NCBI GenBank assembly: GCA_963741755.1
Contig: CAVUJG010000006.1
Coordinates: 1 to 64,000 of the forward strand
Length of the DNA stretch: 64,000 bases
From: Sva-07 sp963741755
GTDB lineage: Bacteria > Actinomycetota > Acidimicrobiia > Acidimicrobiales > Ilumatobacteraceae
Direction of reading: 5' to 3'
A program made the position numbers and the translations under genes. Below, piece after piece: positions 9,207-16,943 of this stretch; position 1 is the first letter of the stretch, and each line of letters opens with the position of its first letter. The notes under the pieces were generated by a model. The model made no database searches, was not told where the DNA came from, and saw only the letters and a program-made list of their open reading frames with translations.

Positions 9207-9956
9207 TCAGTCGTCGGGCATCTGGACGACCTGGCCGAGGATCGTGCCGCCGTCGACCACGAACTCGTGCCCGGTCGAGTACGTCGCCTCCTGCAGGATG
9301 AACATCAGCATTGCCGTGACTTCCTCTGGCTCACCGATTCTTGCAATCGGTTGACTGGCGACCGAGGCGAGGTCGAGTCCGTCGGTCATCGGGGTGCGGA
9401 TCGGGCCTGGATGGATCGAGTTCACCCTGATGCCGAACGGGCCCAACTCGATCGCTGCGGTCTTGGTGAGCCCGCGCACTCCCCACTTGCTGGCCACATA
9501 GGCGCCGAGGTTGGCATACCCCTGCAGGCCGGCGGTCGAGGAGATGTTGACGATCGCTCCCCCGTTGGCCTGCTTCATCGACGGCACCACGGCGCGCATT
9601 CCGAGAAAGACACCGGTCAGGTTGATGTCGATGGTGCGCTGCCAATCACTCGGCGACAGCACATCGATCGGTGCAAACGTGACGATGCCGGCGTTGTTGA
9701 CCAGCACCTTGACCGGCCCCCAGGCCTCCTCCGCCTGCGCCACGATCGTCTCCCAACCATCGGCATCGGCGACGTCGAGGTGCCGGTACATCACCGAGTC
9801 GCCGAGTTCATCGGCGAGCGCCCGGCCCTCGTCGTCGAGGATGTCGGTCGCCAGCACCTTCGCGCCGGCGCGAGCGAGGCCTCTGACGTGCTCGGCGCCC
9901 ATTCCTCTGGCCGCACCGGTCACAATCGCAACTGCTCCCTCCAGTGACATGGACAT
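9207..9956 (-). CDS. SDR family oxidoreductase
   Basis: 249-residue classical short-chain dehydrogenase. TGAARGMG at about residues 13-20 binds the cofactor, NNAG is at about 87-90, the catalytic serine lies in NISS and the YVASK motif gives the catalytic Tyr/Lys pair. The acidic residue in ATDILD after the second strand favours NAD(H). The end VDGGTILGQ is typical. It resembles 3-alpha/20-beta-hydroxysteroid dehydrogenases, but substrate cannot be told from sequence. ATG 9956 (MSMSLEG); a second ATG lies two codons in. Confidence 0.92.
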   Translation of the reverse strand: MSMSLEGAVAIVTGAARGMGAEHVRGLARAGAKVLATDILDDEGRALADELGDSVMYRHLDVADADGWETIVAQAEEAWGPVKVLVNNAGIVTFAPIDVLSPSDWQRTIDINLTGVFLGMRAVVPSMKQANGGAIVNISSTAGLQGYANLGAYVASKWGVRGLTKTAAIELGPFGIRVNSIHPGPIRTPMTDGLDLASVASQPIARIGEPEEVTAMLMFILQEATYSTGHEFVVDGGTILGQVVQMPDD

Positions 9957-10090
9957 GGCCTGGTCCTCCTCGTCGTTGACGTTCGGTGTCTCTCCACGAT
10001 CTCAGACGTTGCGCCCCGAGTCCACGGACCAAGGTCAGGTGGCACGAAAAGAGAAACGGACCTTCGATCGCTCGAAGGTCCGTCTCGTTG

Positions 10091-10163
10091 CTCCGGGAGC
10101 AGGGCTCGAACCTGCGACAAGAGCATTAACAGTGCCCTGCTCTGCCAACTGAGCTATCCCGGA
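10091..10163 (-). tRNA. tRNA-Asn(GTT)
   Basis: Cloverleaf on the minus strand: acceptor TCCGGGA/TCCCGGA, D arm GCTCAGTTGGCAGAGC, anticodon loop CTGTTAA with GTT, T arm GCAGGTTCGAGCCCTGC, discriminator G. CCA is not encoded. Its 5' half is also the 3' end of the HTH gene on the same strand. Confidence 0.95.
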
Positions 10164-10806
10164 TTGCGAACGGAGAGGTTATCGCCTCGATCATGGCCAT
10201 CACACGTCGATGTGTCAGCGTGCACGAGTACAGCACCGTTGCGCAGCCGTGTACGTGCTTGGAGCGGCGGCGAGATGGGTCGCTCGCGGCTCGGTATGGC
10301 TGACGAAACTGAGCCTCCGGTATCTCGAGAACTGTGCTCCAGTGAGTGGTGGCCACTTCGAGATCGAGCTCGTCGTGCAGGTAGAGCTTCACACGAAGGC
10401 GAGCCTCGTCGATGTCGAACTCCTGGCGCAACCATGTGATGAACACGCGGAGCAGCACCGGATTCGTGTTGGCCATCGAGACCGATCCCGTGGTCTTGCT
10501 TCCCTCCCCTGCGTAGAGGCCGAGAACAAACATCTGGAGATCTCTGGGTATGAGCTGCCCCACAAGCGACTCTGCCTCGAGGCGACAACGTTCGAGTTCT
10601 GCCAGCTTCTTCACGTGGAGCGGGTGGGGCCGGTGGGCGGCGTGGCCACGGTTGCGCGGCTTCGGCGTGAACTCCACGTCGCGCACCCACACCGAGACCG
10701 AACCCTTGGCGACGCTCAGTTCGTCCGCGATCTCCTGCAGTGTCCACGACTGCGCCCGCAGCTCGCGTGCCCGTTCCCGTTCGACGAACTTGCCTCCGTA
10801 GCCCAT
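10126..10806 (-). CDS. HTH protein of the LAGLIDADG-like GEGSK family, running into tRNA-Asn
   Basis: 226 residues from ATG 10806. The N-terminal helix-turn-helix is SWTLQEIADELSVAKGSVSV followed by WVRDVEF. The central motif GLYAGEGSKTTGSVSMANTN and the later LRVKLYLHDELDL belong to an actinobacterial family with a homing-endonuclease-like core, often found near tRNAs. The last 11 residues (RDSSVGRAGHC) are read from the 5' half of tRNA-Asn and the stop is supplied by the anticodon-loop TTAA context. The original stop has probably been lost. The overlap with the tRNA is 38 bases on the same strand, so both RNAs would share a transcript. Role (nuclease, regulator or relic of mobile DNA) is uncertain. 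Confidence 0.7.
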   Translation of the reverse strand: MGYGGKFVERERARELRAQSWTLQEIADELSVAKGSVSVWVRDVEFTPKPRNRGHAAHRPHPLHVKKLAELERCRLEAESLVGQLIPRDLQMFVLGLYAGEGSKTTGSVSMANTNPVLLRVFITWLRQEFDIDEARLRVKLYLHDELDLEVATTHWSTVLEIPEAQFRQPYRAASDPSRRRSKHVHGCATVLYSCTLTHRRVMAMIEAITSPFAIRDSSVGRAGHC

Positions 10807-10852
10807 GGACCGATCATGAACGAGGGGTACCCCGGAGTTACGTGGTGCGGCG

Positions 10853-11566
10853 TCAGGCCGACGCGAGGATCGGAAGGGTCGGCGAGTCGCTGCCGCCCGC
10901 AGGCTCCTCGGTCACGCCGAGCACGAACCCGGTCGGATCGGCGTTCGGGAAGACCTCGGCCACGGTGCCGTCCGCATCGGGACGGAACGTGCCCACGGAC
11001 GTCGCGCCGTCGTCGTCGACCAGCCACAGCTGGTAGGTCGCCGTGTCGTCGGGCACCGGGACACCGACGCCTTCGACCACCAGCGCCTGCTCACCCGCCG
11101 AATAGACGACGGTCAAGGTGTCGATCTCGCCGTCGAGGTCTCGGCTGGTTGCGTCCGGCGCGTCGATCACGGCGGCGATCGGGTCGACCGAGTCCTCGTT
11201 CGTCGCGACGAGGACGACGCCGCCGGCCACGAACAGCGCAACAGCAGCCGCCGCAGCAAGGATCGCTGGGCGGAATCGTCGACGCTCGCGCTCGGTCTCG
11301 AGCGACACCACCGGCGACACCTCGGGCTCGACCGGCGTCTCCTGGGGCGTCGCGGCGATGGCGGCCAGCACCGAGCTGCGAAGTGCGGCGGGCGGTTCTT
11401 CGGCGTGCTGGCGTTGGAGCGCTGCGGCCGATTCGAGCGCCTCGTCGAGATCGGTGGCCACGATCGGATCGGCCGCCGCTGCCTCGTCGAGTTCGCGCCG
11501 CTCGGTCTCGGACAGCTCGCCGAGGGCGGCCAACGCGATCAGTTCGTCGATGCGGTCGGAGGTCAT
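10853..11566 (-). CDS. rskA: Anti-sigma-K factor (RskA-like)
   Basis: 237 residues. The cytosolic N-terminus (DRIDELIALAALGELSETER) is the sigma-binding zone, followed by one membrane helix (AILAAAAAVALFVAGGVVLV, about residues 100-120) and an extracytoplasmic RskA domain with YQLWLVDDDGATSVGTF. ATG 11566 overlaps the stop of the sigma gene by ATGA, giving translational coupling. It should hold the partner sigma factor at the membrane until released, by analogy with mycobacterial RskA/SigK. No zinc-binding HxxxCxxC motif is seen, in keeping with the RskA class. Confidence 0.9.
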   Translation of the reverse strand: MTSDRIDELIALAALGELSETERRELDEAAAADPIVATDLDEALESAAALQRQHAEEPPAALRSSVLAAIAATPQETPVEPEVSPVVSLETERERRRFRPAILAAAAAVALFVAGGVVLVATNEDSVDPIAAVIDAPDATSRDLDGEIDTLTVVYSAGEQALVVEGVGVPVPDDTATYQLWLVDDDGATSVGTFRPDADGTVAEVFPNADPTGFVLGVTEEPAGGSDSPTLPILASA

Positions 11567-12156
11567 GTCGCGGCTCCCAGTCTGCCACCGAGCTTCTTCA
11601 GTCCCAGACGGACCCGGCCCTTCACCGTTCCGAGCGGCAGATCGAGGCGCTCGGCGATCTCGCCGTGGCTGTCGCCGTCGAGGAACGCCATCTGGATCAC
11701 GATGCGCTGCTCGTCGGGCAGTTCGGCCAGCGCTCGGTTCACTCGTTCGGCTTCGAGAGAAGCGACCACTGCATCGTCTGTCGCTGTGGCCTCGGGCTCC
11801 CGTTGCGACGCCGAGCGTTCGATGCGATCGCGTTGCGACTGTTCTCGACGTACTCGGTCGACGGCACGTCGACGAGCCATCGTGATCGCCCATGTCGAGA
11901 CGCTGGCACGTTCCGGGTCGAAGCGGGCGGCGGTGCGCCACAGCTCCACGAACACCTCCTGGGTGACCTCTTCGGACATCGCAGGGTCTCGCAGTATCCG
12001 CTTCACCGTGCCGAACACCGCACCGGCGAGCTCGTCATAGAGCGTGGCAAAGGCCGCTTCGTCACCGTGCTCGACGAGCTGCATCAACGACACGAGGTCA
12101 GGTCCACGGGAAGCGATCGGCTCATGATGCCAGGGATGTGCCCGATCCAGCGGCAT
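11563..12156 (-). CDS. sigK: ECF RNA polymerase sigma factor, SigK-like
   Basis: 197 residues from ATG 12156. Region 2 is AAFATLYDELAGAVFGTVKR to TQEVFVELWRTAARFDPERA, with the promoter-melting part SVSTWAITMARRRAVDRVRR. Region 4 is ELPDEQRIVIQMAFLDGDSH with GEIAERLDLPLGTVKGRVRLG. It overlaps the anti-sigma gene by four bases, the arrangement of sigK-rskA. Its stop is 11563. A small open frame 20 bases upstream on the same strand may be part of the unit. Confidence 0.92.
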   Translation of the reverse strand: MPLDRAHPWHHEPIASRGPDLVSLMQLVEHGDEAAFATLYDELAGAVFGTVKRILRDPAMSEEVTQEVFVELWRTAARFDPERASVSTWAITMARRRAVDRVRREQSQRDRIERSASQREPEATATDDAVVASLEAERVNRALAELPDEQRIVIQMAFLDGDSHGEIAERLDLPLGTVKGRVRLGLKKLGGRLGAAT

Positions 12157-12176
12157 CCACACCGTGGCGGCCGTCG

Positions 12177-12441
12177 TCACTCCAACCCCACGAACGCAGC
12201 AAACGAGGTGGCGCGGATCGATGAGACCGTCGAGGCCGACGCACTGCCCGACGCCCAGAGGCGTGCGAACCACTCCTCGCCGCCGAAGCCGATGCGTTCG
12301 CGGACCCAGAGCTGGATGAACACGTCGTCGTGCTTCACGACGTCGGCAATGCACAGCGCCTGCGCTCGAACCATCGGTGAACTCGACCATGAGCAGTTCG
12401 GCGTCCGCATCGAGGCGAGCGATCGCGAGCGTGTCGATCAT
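12177..12441 (-). CDS. Hypothetical protein, about 87 residues, frameshifted
   Basis: From ATG 12441 the frame reads MIDTLAIARLDADAELLMVE and FTDGSS; near 12360-12375 the frame must change to give AQALCIADVVKHDDVFIQLW and RERIGFGGEEWFARLWASGS, ending at 12177. Codon third positions are strongly GC in both halves only if the shift is accepted. No family is recognised. It lies 20 bases ahead of the sigma gene on the same strand and may be co-transcribed with sigK-rskA. Confidence 0.5.
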
Positions 12442-12603
12442 CGAGACGAGGAGCCGTCCGTGTGAATCGACGCTCGAATGAGCGAGCAGGTCTCGTGGAG
12501 GTCAGGGCGCGTCGCCGGGCAATCATTCCGTCGAGAGGGATGAGCGGCGAGGACATGTGGGTGGTTCGCATGTGAGATCCGAATGGATCACCCGAATGTG
12601 TCG

Positions 12604-12650
12604 AAAAGGCGAAACGTGGCGAGGGGCCGAAGCCTCCTCGCCACGTTCGC
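12604..12650 (-). terminator. Intrinsic terminator after the FAS1 gene
   Basis: Perfect 12-bp inverted repeat AACGTGGCGAGG (12613-12624) and CCTCGCCACGTT (12636-12647) with an 11-base loop. On the minus strand the stem is followed by GCCTTTTCG. It lies 45 bases past the stop of the FAS1 gene. Confidence 0.8.
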
Positions 12651-12694
12651 TCAGTCAGATTCCGGTGCGCTGCACCGTCGGGGTCACGGCATCG

Positions 12695-13846
12695 TCACGG
12701 CATCAACACGGCGTCGATCACATGGACCGTCGCGTTGGCGGTCTGGATGTCGGCGCAGCCGACCGACGCCTGCCCGTTCACCATCAGTGTGCCGTCGTCA
12801 GCGACTGCAAGGGTGATGTCGGCGCCGTTGACCGTTGTCACCGAGTCGAGCTCGGCGAGGTCGGCGCTCGACAGCTGCTCTCCGGCGACGACGTGCAGCG
12901 TCAGGATCGACGTCAGCAGATCGGTGTCGGCCAAGACAGCGTCGAGGGTTCCCTCGGGCAGTGCATCGAAGGCCGGGTTGGCCGGAGCGAAGATCGTGAA
13001 CGGACCATCGCTGTTGAGGGTGTCGACGAGGCCGGCGGCAACAACCGCCTGGACCAGGGTGGACAGCACCGGGTTGTTCGACGCCGCCGTGGCAGCGGTG
13101 TCGTCGGTCATGCCGGCGAACGAGCCCTCACCGTCGGCGGGCACCGCCGAGCACAAAGGACCGGTCGGCATCATGGCGCCTTCTTCCATCTCACCCATGT
13201 CGTCGGCGGGCGGCAGCAGCACCTCGCCGATGATGTGGACGGTCGCGTTGGCGGTCATGACGTTCGAGCAGAGCACGTCGACGCCGTTGACGGTCGTGCC
13301 GTCAGCGCCGAACTCGAGCTCGCCACCGTTGACGGTCGCAGCCGAACCGGCCGCTCCCAGCGCCGCAGCATCGAGGCTCTCACCGGCCACCACGTGGTAG
13401 GTGAGGATCGAGGTCAGCAGCTCCTGGTCGGCGAGCACCGCGTCGAGGTCCTCCGCCGGAATGGCGGCGAAGGCGTCGTTCGTCGGGGCGAAGATCGTGA
13501 ATGGGCCGTCGCTGTTCAAGGTGTCGACGAGACCCGCCTCGGACACGGCGGTGACGAGCGTCGACAGCAGTGGGTTGTTCGACGCCGCCGTGGCAGCGGT
13601 GTCGTCGGTCATGCCGGCGAAGGAACCTTCGCCTTCGGTCGGGACAGCGTCGCATGCAGGTCCGAAGGGGCCGTCGGCCATTTCGTCCATCTCGTCCATC
13701 TCGCCGTCGGTCGCCGGGGTCGTGGCGGCCGGGGCATCGGTTGCAACAGAGGCGTCGTCGTTGGCGTCGCTGCCGCAGGCTGCGGCGACCAGCGAGAACG
13801 ATGCCACTGCGAGCAGCATCTTGGTGGTTCGGCTTCGGGTGATCAT
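12695..13846 (-). CDS. Secreted lipoprotein with two FAS1 (fasciclin) domains
   Basis: 383 residues. A lipoprotein signal (MLLAVASFSLVAAACGSD) is followed by an acidic Thr/Ala-rich linker and two FAS1 domains, about residues 75-210 and 240-383. Each starts GEGSFAGMTDDTAATAASNN and contains LVDTLNSDGPFTIFAPTNDA or a close variant, and a YHVV/LHVVAGE H-box region. The domains are near-identical at the DNA level over parts of their length, pointing to a recent internal duplication. FAS1 domains mediate adhesion. AAGGAGA precedes ATG 13846, and a terminator follows the gene. Confidence 0.92.
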   Translation of the reverse strand: MITRSRTTKMLLAVASFSLVAAACGSDANDDASVATDAPAATTPATDGEMDEMDEMADGPFGPACDAVPTEGEGSFAGMTDDTAATAASNNPLLSTLVTAVSEAGLVDTLNSDGPFTIFAPTNDAFAAIPAEDLDAVLADQELLTSILTYHVVAGESLDAAALGAAGSAATVNGGELEFGADGTTVNGVDVLCSNVMTANATVHIIGEVLLPPADDMGEMEEGAMMPTGPLCSAVPADGEGSFAGMTDDTAATAASNNPVLSTLVQAVVAAGLVDTLNSDGPFTIFAPANPAFDALPEGTLDAVLADTDLLTSILTLHVVAGEQLSSADLAELDSVTTVNGADITLAVADDGTLMVNGQASVGCADIQTANATVHVIDAVLMP

Positions 13847-13940
13847 GGTGTTTCTCCTTGTAGGGGGTGTTGTCCAGGGGGTTGTTCACGCTGCGTCGCA
13901 GCGATGTGCATGGCCGTCGTCGTGTGACCCGGGGGGCGGA

Positions 13941-15572
13941 TCACTCGACGAAGACCACGATCTGGTGGTGCCCGGAGGCACCGTTGGGGAGTGGTTCGGA
14001 TCGCTCGGCCGTTTGGATCACTCCGTCGCCGTCGATTGCCCGACAGCGGATCGAGGTCCGCCCAGTCGCCTTCGGCGTCCAGCGGAAGGCCCACTGGCGC
14101 CAGGTGTCGTCGTTCAACGCCTCACCGAGCTCACACGGCTGCCACGGCCCGTCCTCGAGTTGGACCTCGACGGCGCTGATGCCACGCGTCTGCGCCCAGG
14201 CGACGCCGCCGATCGCTGCAGTGCCGTCGGCGTTGCGGGTGAGTGTGCCGAGCCCGTCGACGGAGTCGATGCGGCTCATGAGCTTGATCGGCGCTCTCTC
14301 GGCGTAACCGCGAGGCACCCAGTACTGCTCGAAGTCCTCGAACGTGGTCAGCTCGATCTCGGTGAGCCACTTGGTGGCCGAGATGTAGCCGTACAGGCCG
14401 GGAACGATCAGCCGCACCGGGAAGCCGTGCTCGAGCGGCAACGGTTCACCGTTCATGCCGAACGCCACGAGGGCGTTGCGGCCGTCGGTGGCCGCTTCGA
14501 TCGGGAAGCCACAGGTGTAGCCGTCGACCGACCGGCCGACCACCTGGTTTGCTCCGGCCTGTACGCCGGCTTCGGCGAGCAGCTCGTCGAGGCGCACTCC
14601 GGTCCAACGGGCGTTGCCGATCAATTCACCGCCGATCGTGTTCGATACGCAGGTCAGCGTGATGTCGTGCTCGACGACCTCGCGGCGAAGCAGGTCGTCG
14701 AAGCTGAAGCGCAGCTCGCGGTCGACCATGCCCGTCACCCGGAGCTCGTAGCCCTCGGTGGGCACTTGCGGCACCGTCAGCGCCGTGTCGATGCGGTAGA
14801 AGTCGGCGTTCGGCGTGATGAACGGCGCAACGCCCTCCACGCCGACGGCGACGCCGGCGGGGACTGCAGCCACAGTGTTGGACGCTGGCGGCAGCGCGAC
14901 ATTCAGCCGTGACTCGGTCGCCGAGAACCGACTACGAATCGTGCGTCCGACTGCGCCGGCACCGGCACCCACGAACGCCAGGGCAGCCAGCACGCCGCCC
15001 GTACGCACCAGGAGCTCACGACGTGTGGCCCTCGGCGTGTCGATCGGCGAGGGCTGCCTGGCGCCCGTCGGGTCGCTCGGAGGTGCCGTGTCCGCCGACG
15101 GCACTCCAGCGATCAATGGTCGGCAAACGCGGTGGGCGAACCACAACGACGCCGCACCGGCAGCAGCTCCCACCAGCGTCGGAACGGCGTCGTCGATCGA
15201 CCCGCCCGCACGATTCGACGTGGCAGCAAGCGCCCCGATCAGGCCGAACACGCCGATCCCGACGAGCCCGATCTCGATCCGGCGACGAAACGCCAACGCA
15301 CCGATGACGGCGGCGTAGATCAGCAACGTCGCCCCGATGCCGAGCAGCAGCGCCGGCTTGTCGTTGGTCCCGAACGTCTCGATCGCGAAGTCCTTGACGA
15401 ACGGTGGCACGTTGTCGATGACGCGATCGCCGACATCGATCACCGGCGACCGCCACTGCTGGCGGATCCCGGCGATCAGTTCGGCGACGCCGAGAGCCAC
15501 GATCGCAGCAACGACCCCTGCGACAGCGCCGAGCGCCGTCGTCGAACGCTTCGACAGAGTGGGGGGAGCCAT
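13941..15572 (-). CDS. Membrane-anchored molybdopterin-dependent oxidoreductase (sulfite-oxidase fold)
   Basis: 543 residues. The N-terminal 200 residues hold about four membrane helices (GAVAGVVAAIVALGVAELIA, then ALLLGIGATLLIYAAVIGAL and others) plus a further hydrophobic segment near residue 190. The C-terminal part is a sulfite-oxidase-type molybdopterin domain: the Mo-ligand cysteine is in ITLTCVSNTIGGELIGNARW, with VRLIVPGLYGYISATKWLTE, followed by a Mo-co dimerisation domain. The active site would face the outside. Physiological substrate is unknown; the architecture is common in actinobacteria. ATG 15572 chosen. Confidence 0.9.
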   Translation of the reverse strand: MAPPTLSKRSTTALGAVAGVVAAIVALGVAELIAGIRQQWRSPVIDVGDRVIDNVPPFVKDFAIETFGTNDKPALLLGIGATLLIYAAVIGALAFRRRIEIGLVGIGVFGLIGALAATSNRAGGSIDDAVPTLVGAAAGAASLWFAHRVCRPLIAGVPSADTAPPSDPTGARQPSPIDTPRATRRELLVRTGGVLAALAFVGAGAGAVGRTIRSRFSATESRLNVALPPASNTVAAVPAGVAVGVEGVAPFITPNADFYRIDTALTVPQVPTEGYELRVTGMVDRELRFSFDDLLRREVVEHDITLTCVSNTIGGELIGNARWTGVRLDELLAEAGVQAGANQVVGRSVDGYTCGFPIEAATDGRNALVAFGMNGEPLPLEHGFPVRLIVPGLYGYISATKWLTEIELTTFEDFEQYWVPRGYAERAPIKLMSRIDSVDGLGTLTRNADGTAAIGGVAWAQTRGISAVEVQLEDGPWQPCELGEALNDDTWRQWAFRWTPKATGRTSIRCRAIDGDGVIQTAERSEPLPNGASGHHQIVVFVE

Positions 15573-15609
15573 GCCCGAGGTTCGGGCACCACCACCAATT
15601 GGATCACTC

Positions 15610-15642
15610 GATTACATCAGGGGTCAGACCCGCGATGTAATC
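15610..15642. repeat. 33-bp GATTACAT palindromic repeat, copy 1
   Basis: Imperfect palindrome GATTACATC-AGGGGTCAGACCC-GCGATGTAATC between the oxidoreductase start and the sigma-factor stop; its last bases form the sigma stop codon. A copy in inverted orientation lies at 29935-29967 with one mismatch in 33. The GGGGTCAGACCC core resembles REP-type elements mobilised by RAYT transposases; no such transposase is in the window. It may also act as a terminator. Confidence 0.8.
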
Positions 15643-16943
15643 ACTCGACTTCGAGGAACTCCCGGAGGCGCTCGGACCGTTGCGGGTGGCGCAGCTTCGC
15701 GAGCGTCTTGGCCTCGATCTGGCGGATGCGCTCGCGGGTGACGCCGAACTCCTGGCCGACCTCTTCGAGCGTCTTGGCTCGGCCACCGTCGAGGCCGAAG
15801 CGCAGCCGCACGATCTCCTGCTCGCGGTCGGACAGCTCGCCGAGCACCTCGGTCACCGCGTCGTGCAGCATCATCCGCGTCGCCGCGTCGGCCGGGCTGT
15901 CGACCGACTCGTCCTCGATGAAGTCACCGAGGTTGGCCTCGTCCTCGTCGCCGACCGGCGAATCGAGCGACAGCGGGTCCTGGGAGATCCGCAGCAGCTC
16001 GCGCACGCGATCTGGTGGCAGTTGCACCTTCTCGGCGATCTCGTCGATGGTCGGTTCCCGCTCGAGTTCCTGGTGCATCTGCCGTTTGGCGCGCGTCACG
16101 CGGTTCATGTGCTCGACCATGTGCACCGGGATCCTGATCGTGCGCGCCTGGTCGGCGATCGACCTGGTGATCGCCTGGCGGATCCACCACGTCGCGTACG
16201 TCGAGAACTTGAAACCCTTGGTGTGATCGAACTTGTCGACCGCCCGCATCAGCCCGAGGTTGCCCTCCTGGATCAGGTCGAGCAACTGCATGCCACGTCC
16301 CGAGTAGCGCTTGGCGATGCTGACCACGAGGCGCAGGTTGGCCTGCGTCAACTCGCTCTTTGCTCGCTCGCCTCGGCTCACCGCCCGCAGCAACATCCGC
16401 TCCTCACCCGGAGCGAATGTGGCTCGAGTCGGCCATCTCGTCGATGCGAGCAGCGGCGATCTTGCCTTCCTCGATCAGCTGTGCGAGACGACGCTCGTCC
16501 TCGACGGTGAGCAGATCGACCTGGCCGATCTCTCGGAGGTACAGCCGCACCGTGTCCGAGGTGCTGTTGTCACCCTTCGGCCCGGTCTTGCGGGTGCGGC
16601 GACCGCGGCCCCGGCTCAACAGCTCTTCGTCGTGATCGGCGGCAGCGGCGGCCCGATCTTCGGTCACGACGACGCGGCGACCTCCGGCCGATGGAGTGTC
16701 GTCGGCGATGTGGTCGACCTCGTCGTCGATCACGATGCCGTGGTCGGACATGACGACCTGGACTTCGGTGAGCACGTCACCGGACAGCTCGACGTGGCGC
16801 AGAACGTGTGCAACATCTTCGGCGTGCACGGCGCCGGACCGACGCCCGCGACCGACGAGAGCATCCCATTCGTCGCCGTCGACCCCCAGGAAGGGCACGC
16901 CAGGCGCCGACGGGTCGTCCGTGGACACTGGCTCAGCCCCCAC
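15641..16943 (-). CDS. rpoD: Primary RNA polymerase sigma factor (RpoD/SigA), frameshifted near 16404
   Basis: Group 1 sigma-70 factor. Region 1.2 is DTVRLYLREIGQVDLLTVED, region 2 is QANLRLVVSIAKRYSGRGMQ and GFKFSTYATWWIRQAITRSI, region 3 follows, and region 4 ends RLRFGLDGGRAKTLEEVGQE with VTRERIRQIEAKTL. The N-terminal part stops at a TGA near 16404; removing one G from CCGGGTGAGG restores HIRSGEERMLLRAV and joins the halves. Because this gene is essential, an indel in the assembly is likely. GTG 16943 overlaps the end of dnaG by 11 bases, the classical macromolecular-synthesis arrangement. Total about 433 residues. Confidence 0.93.

Noticed and set aside
10210..12465. Long plus-strand open frame of 751 codons
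   Set aside because: It crosses tRNA-adjacent DNA and lies antisense to the HTH gene, anti-sigma and sigma genes; the protein is Arg/Ser-rich without any family motif. High GC makes long antisense frames common.
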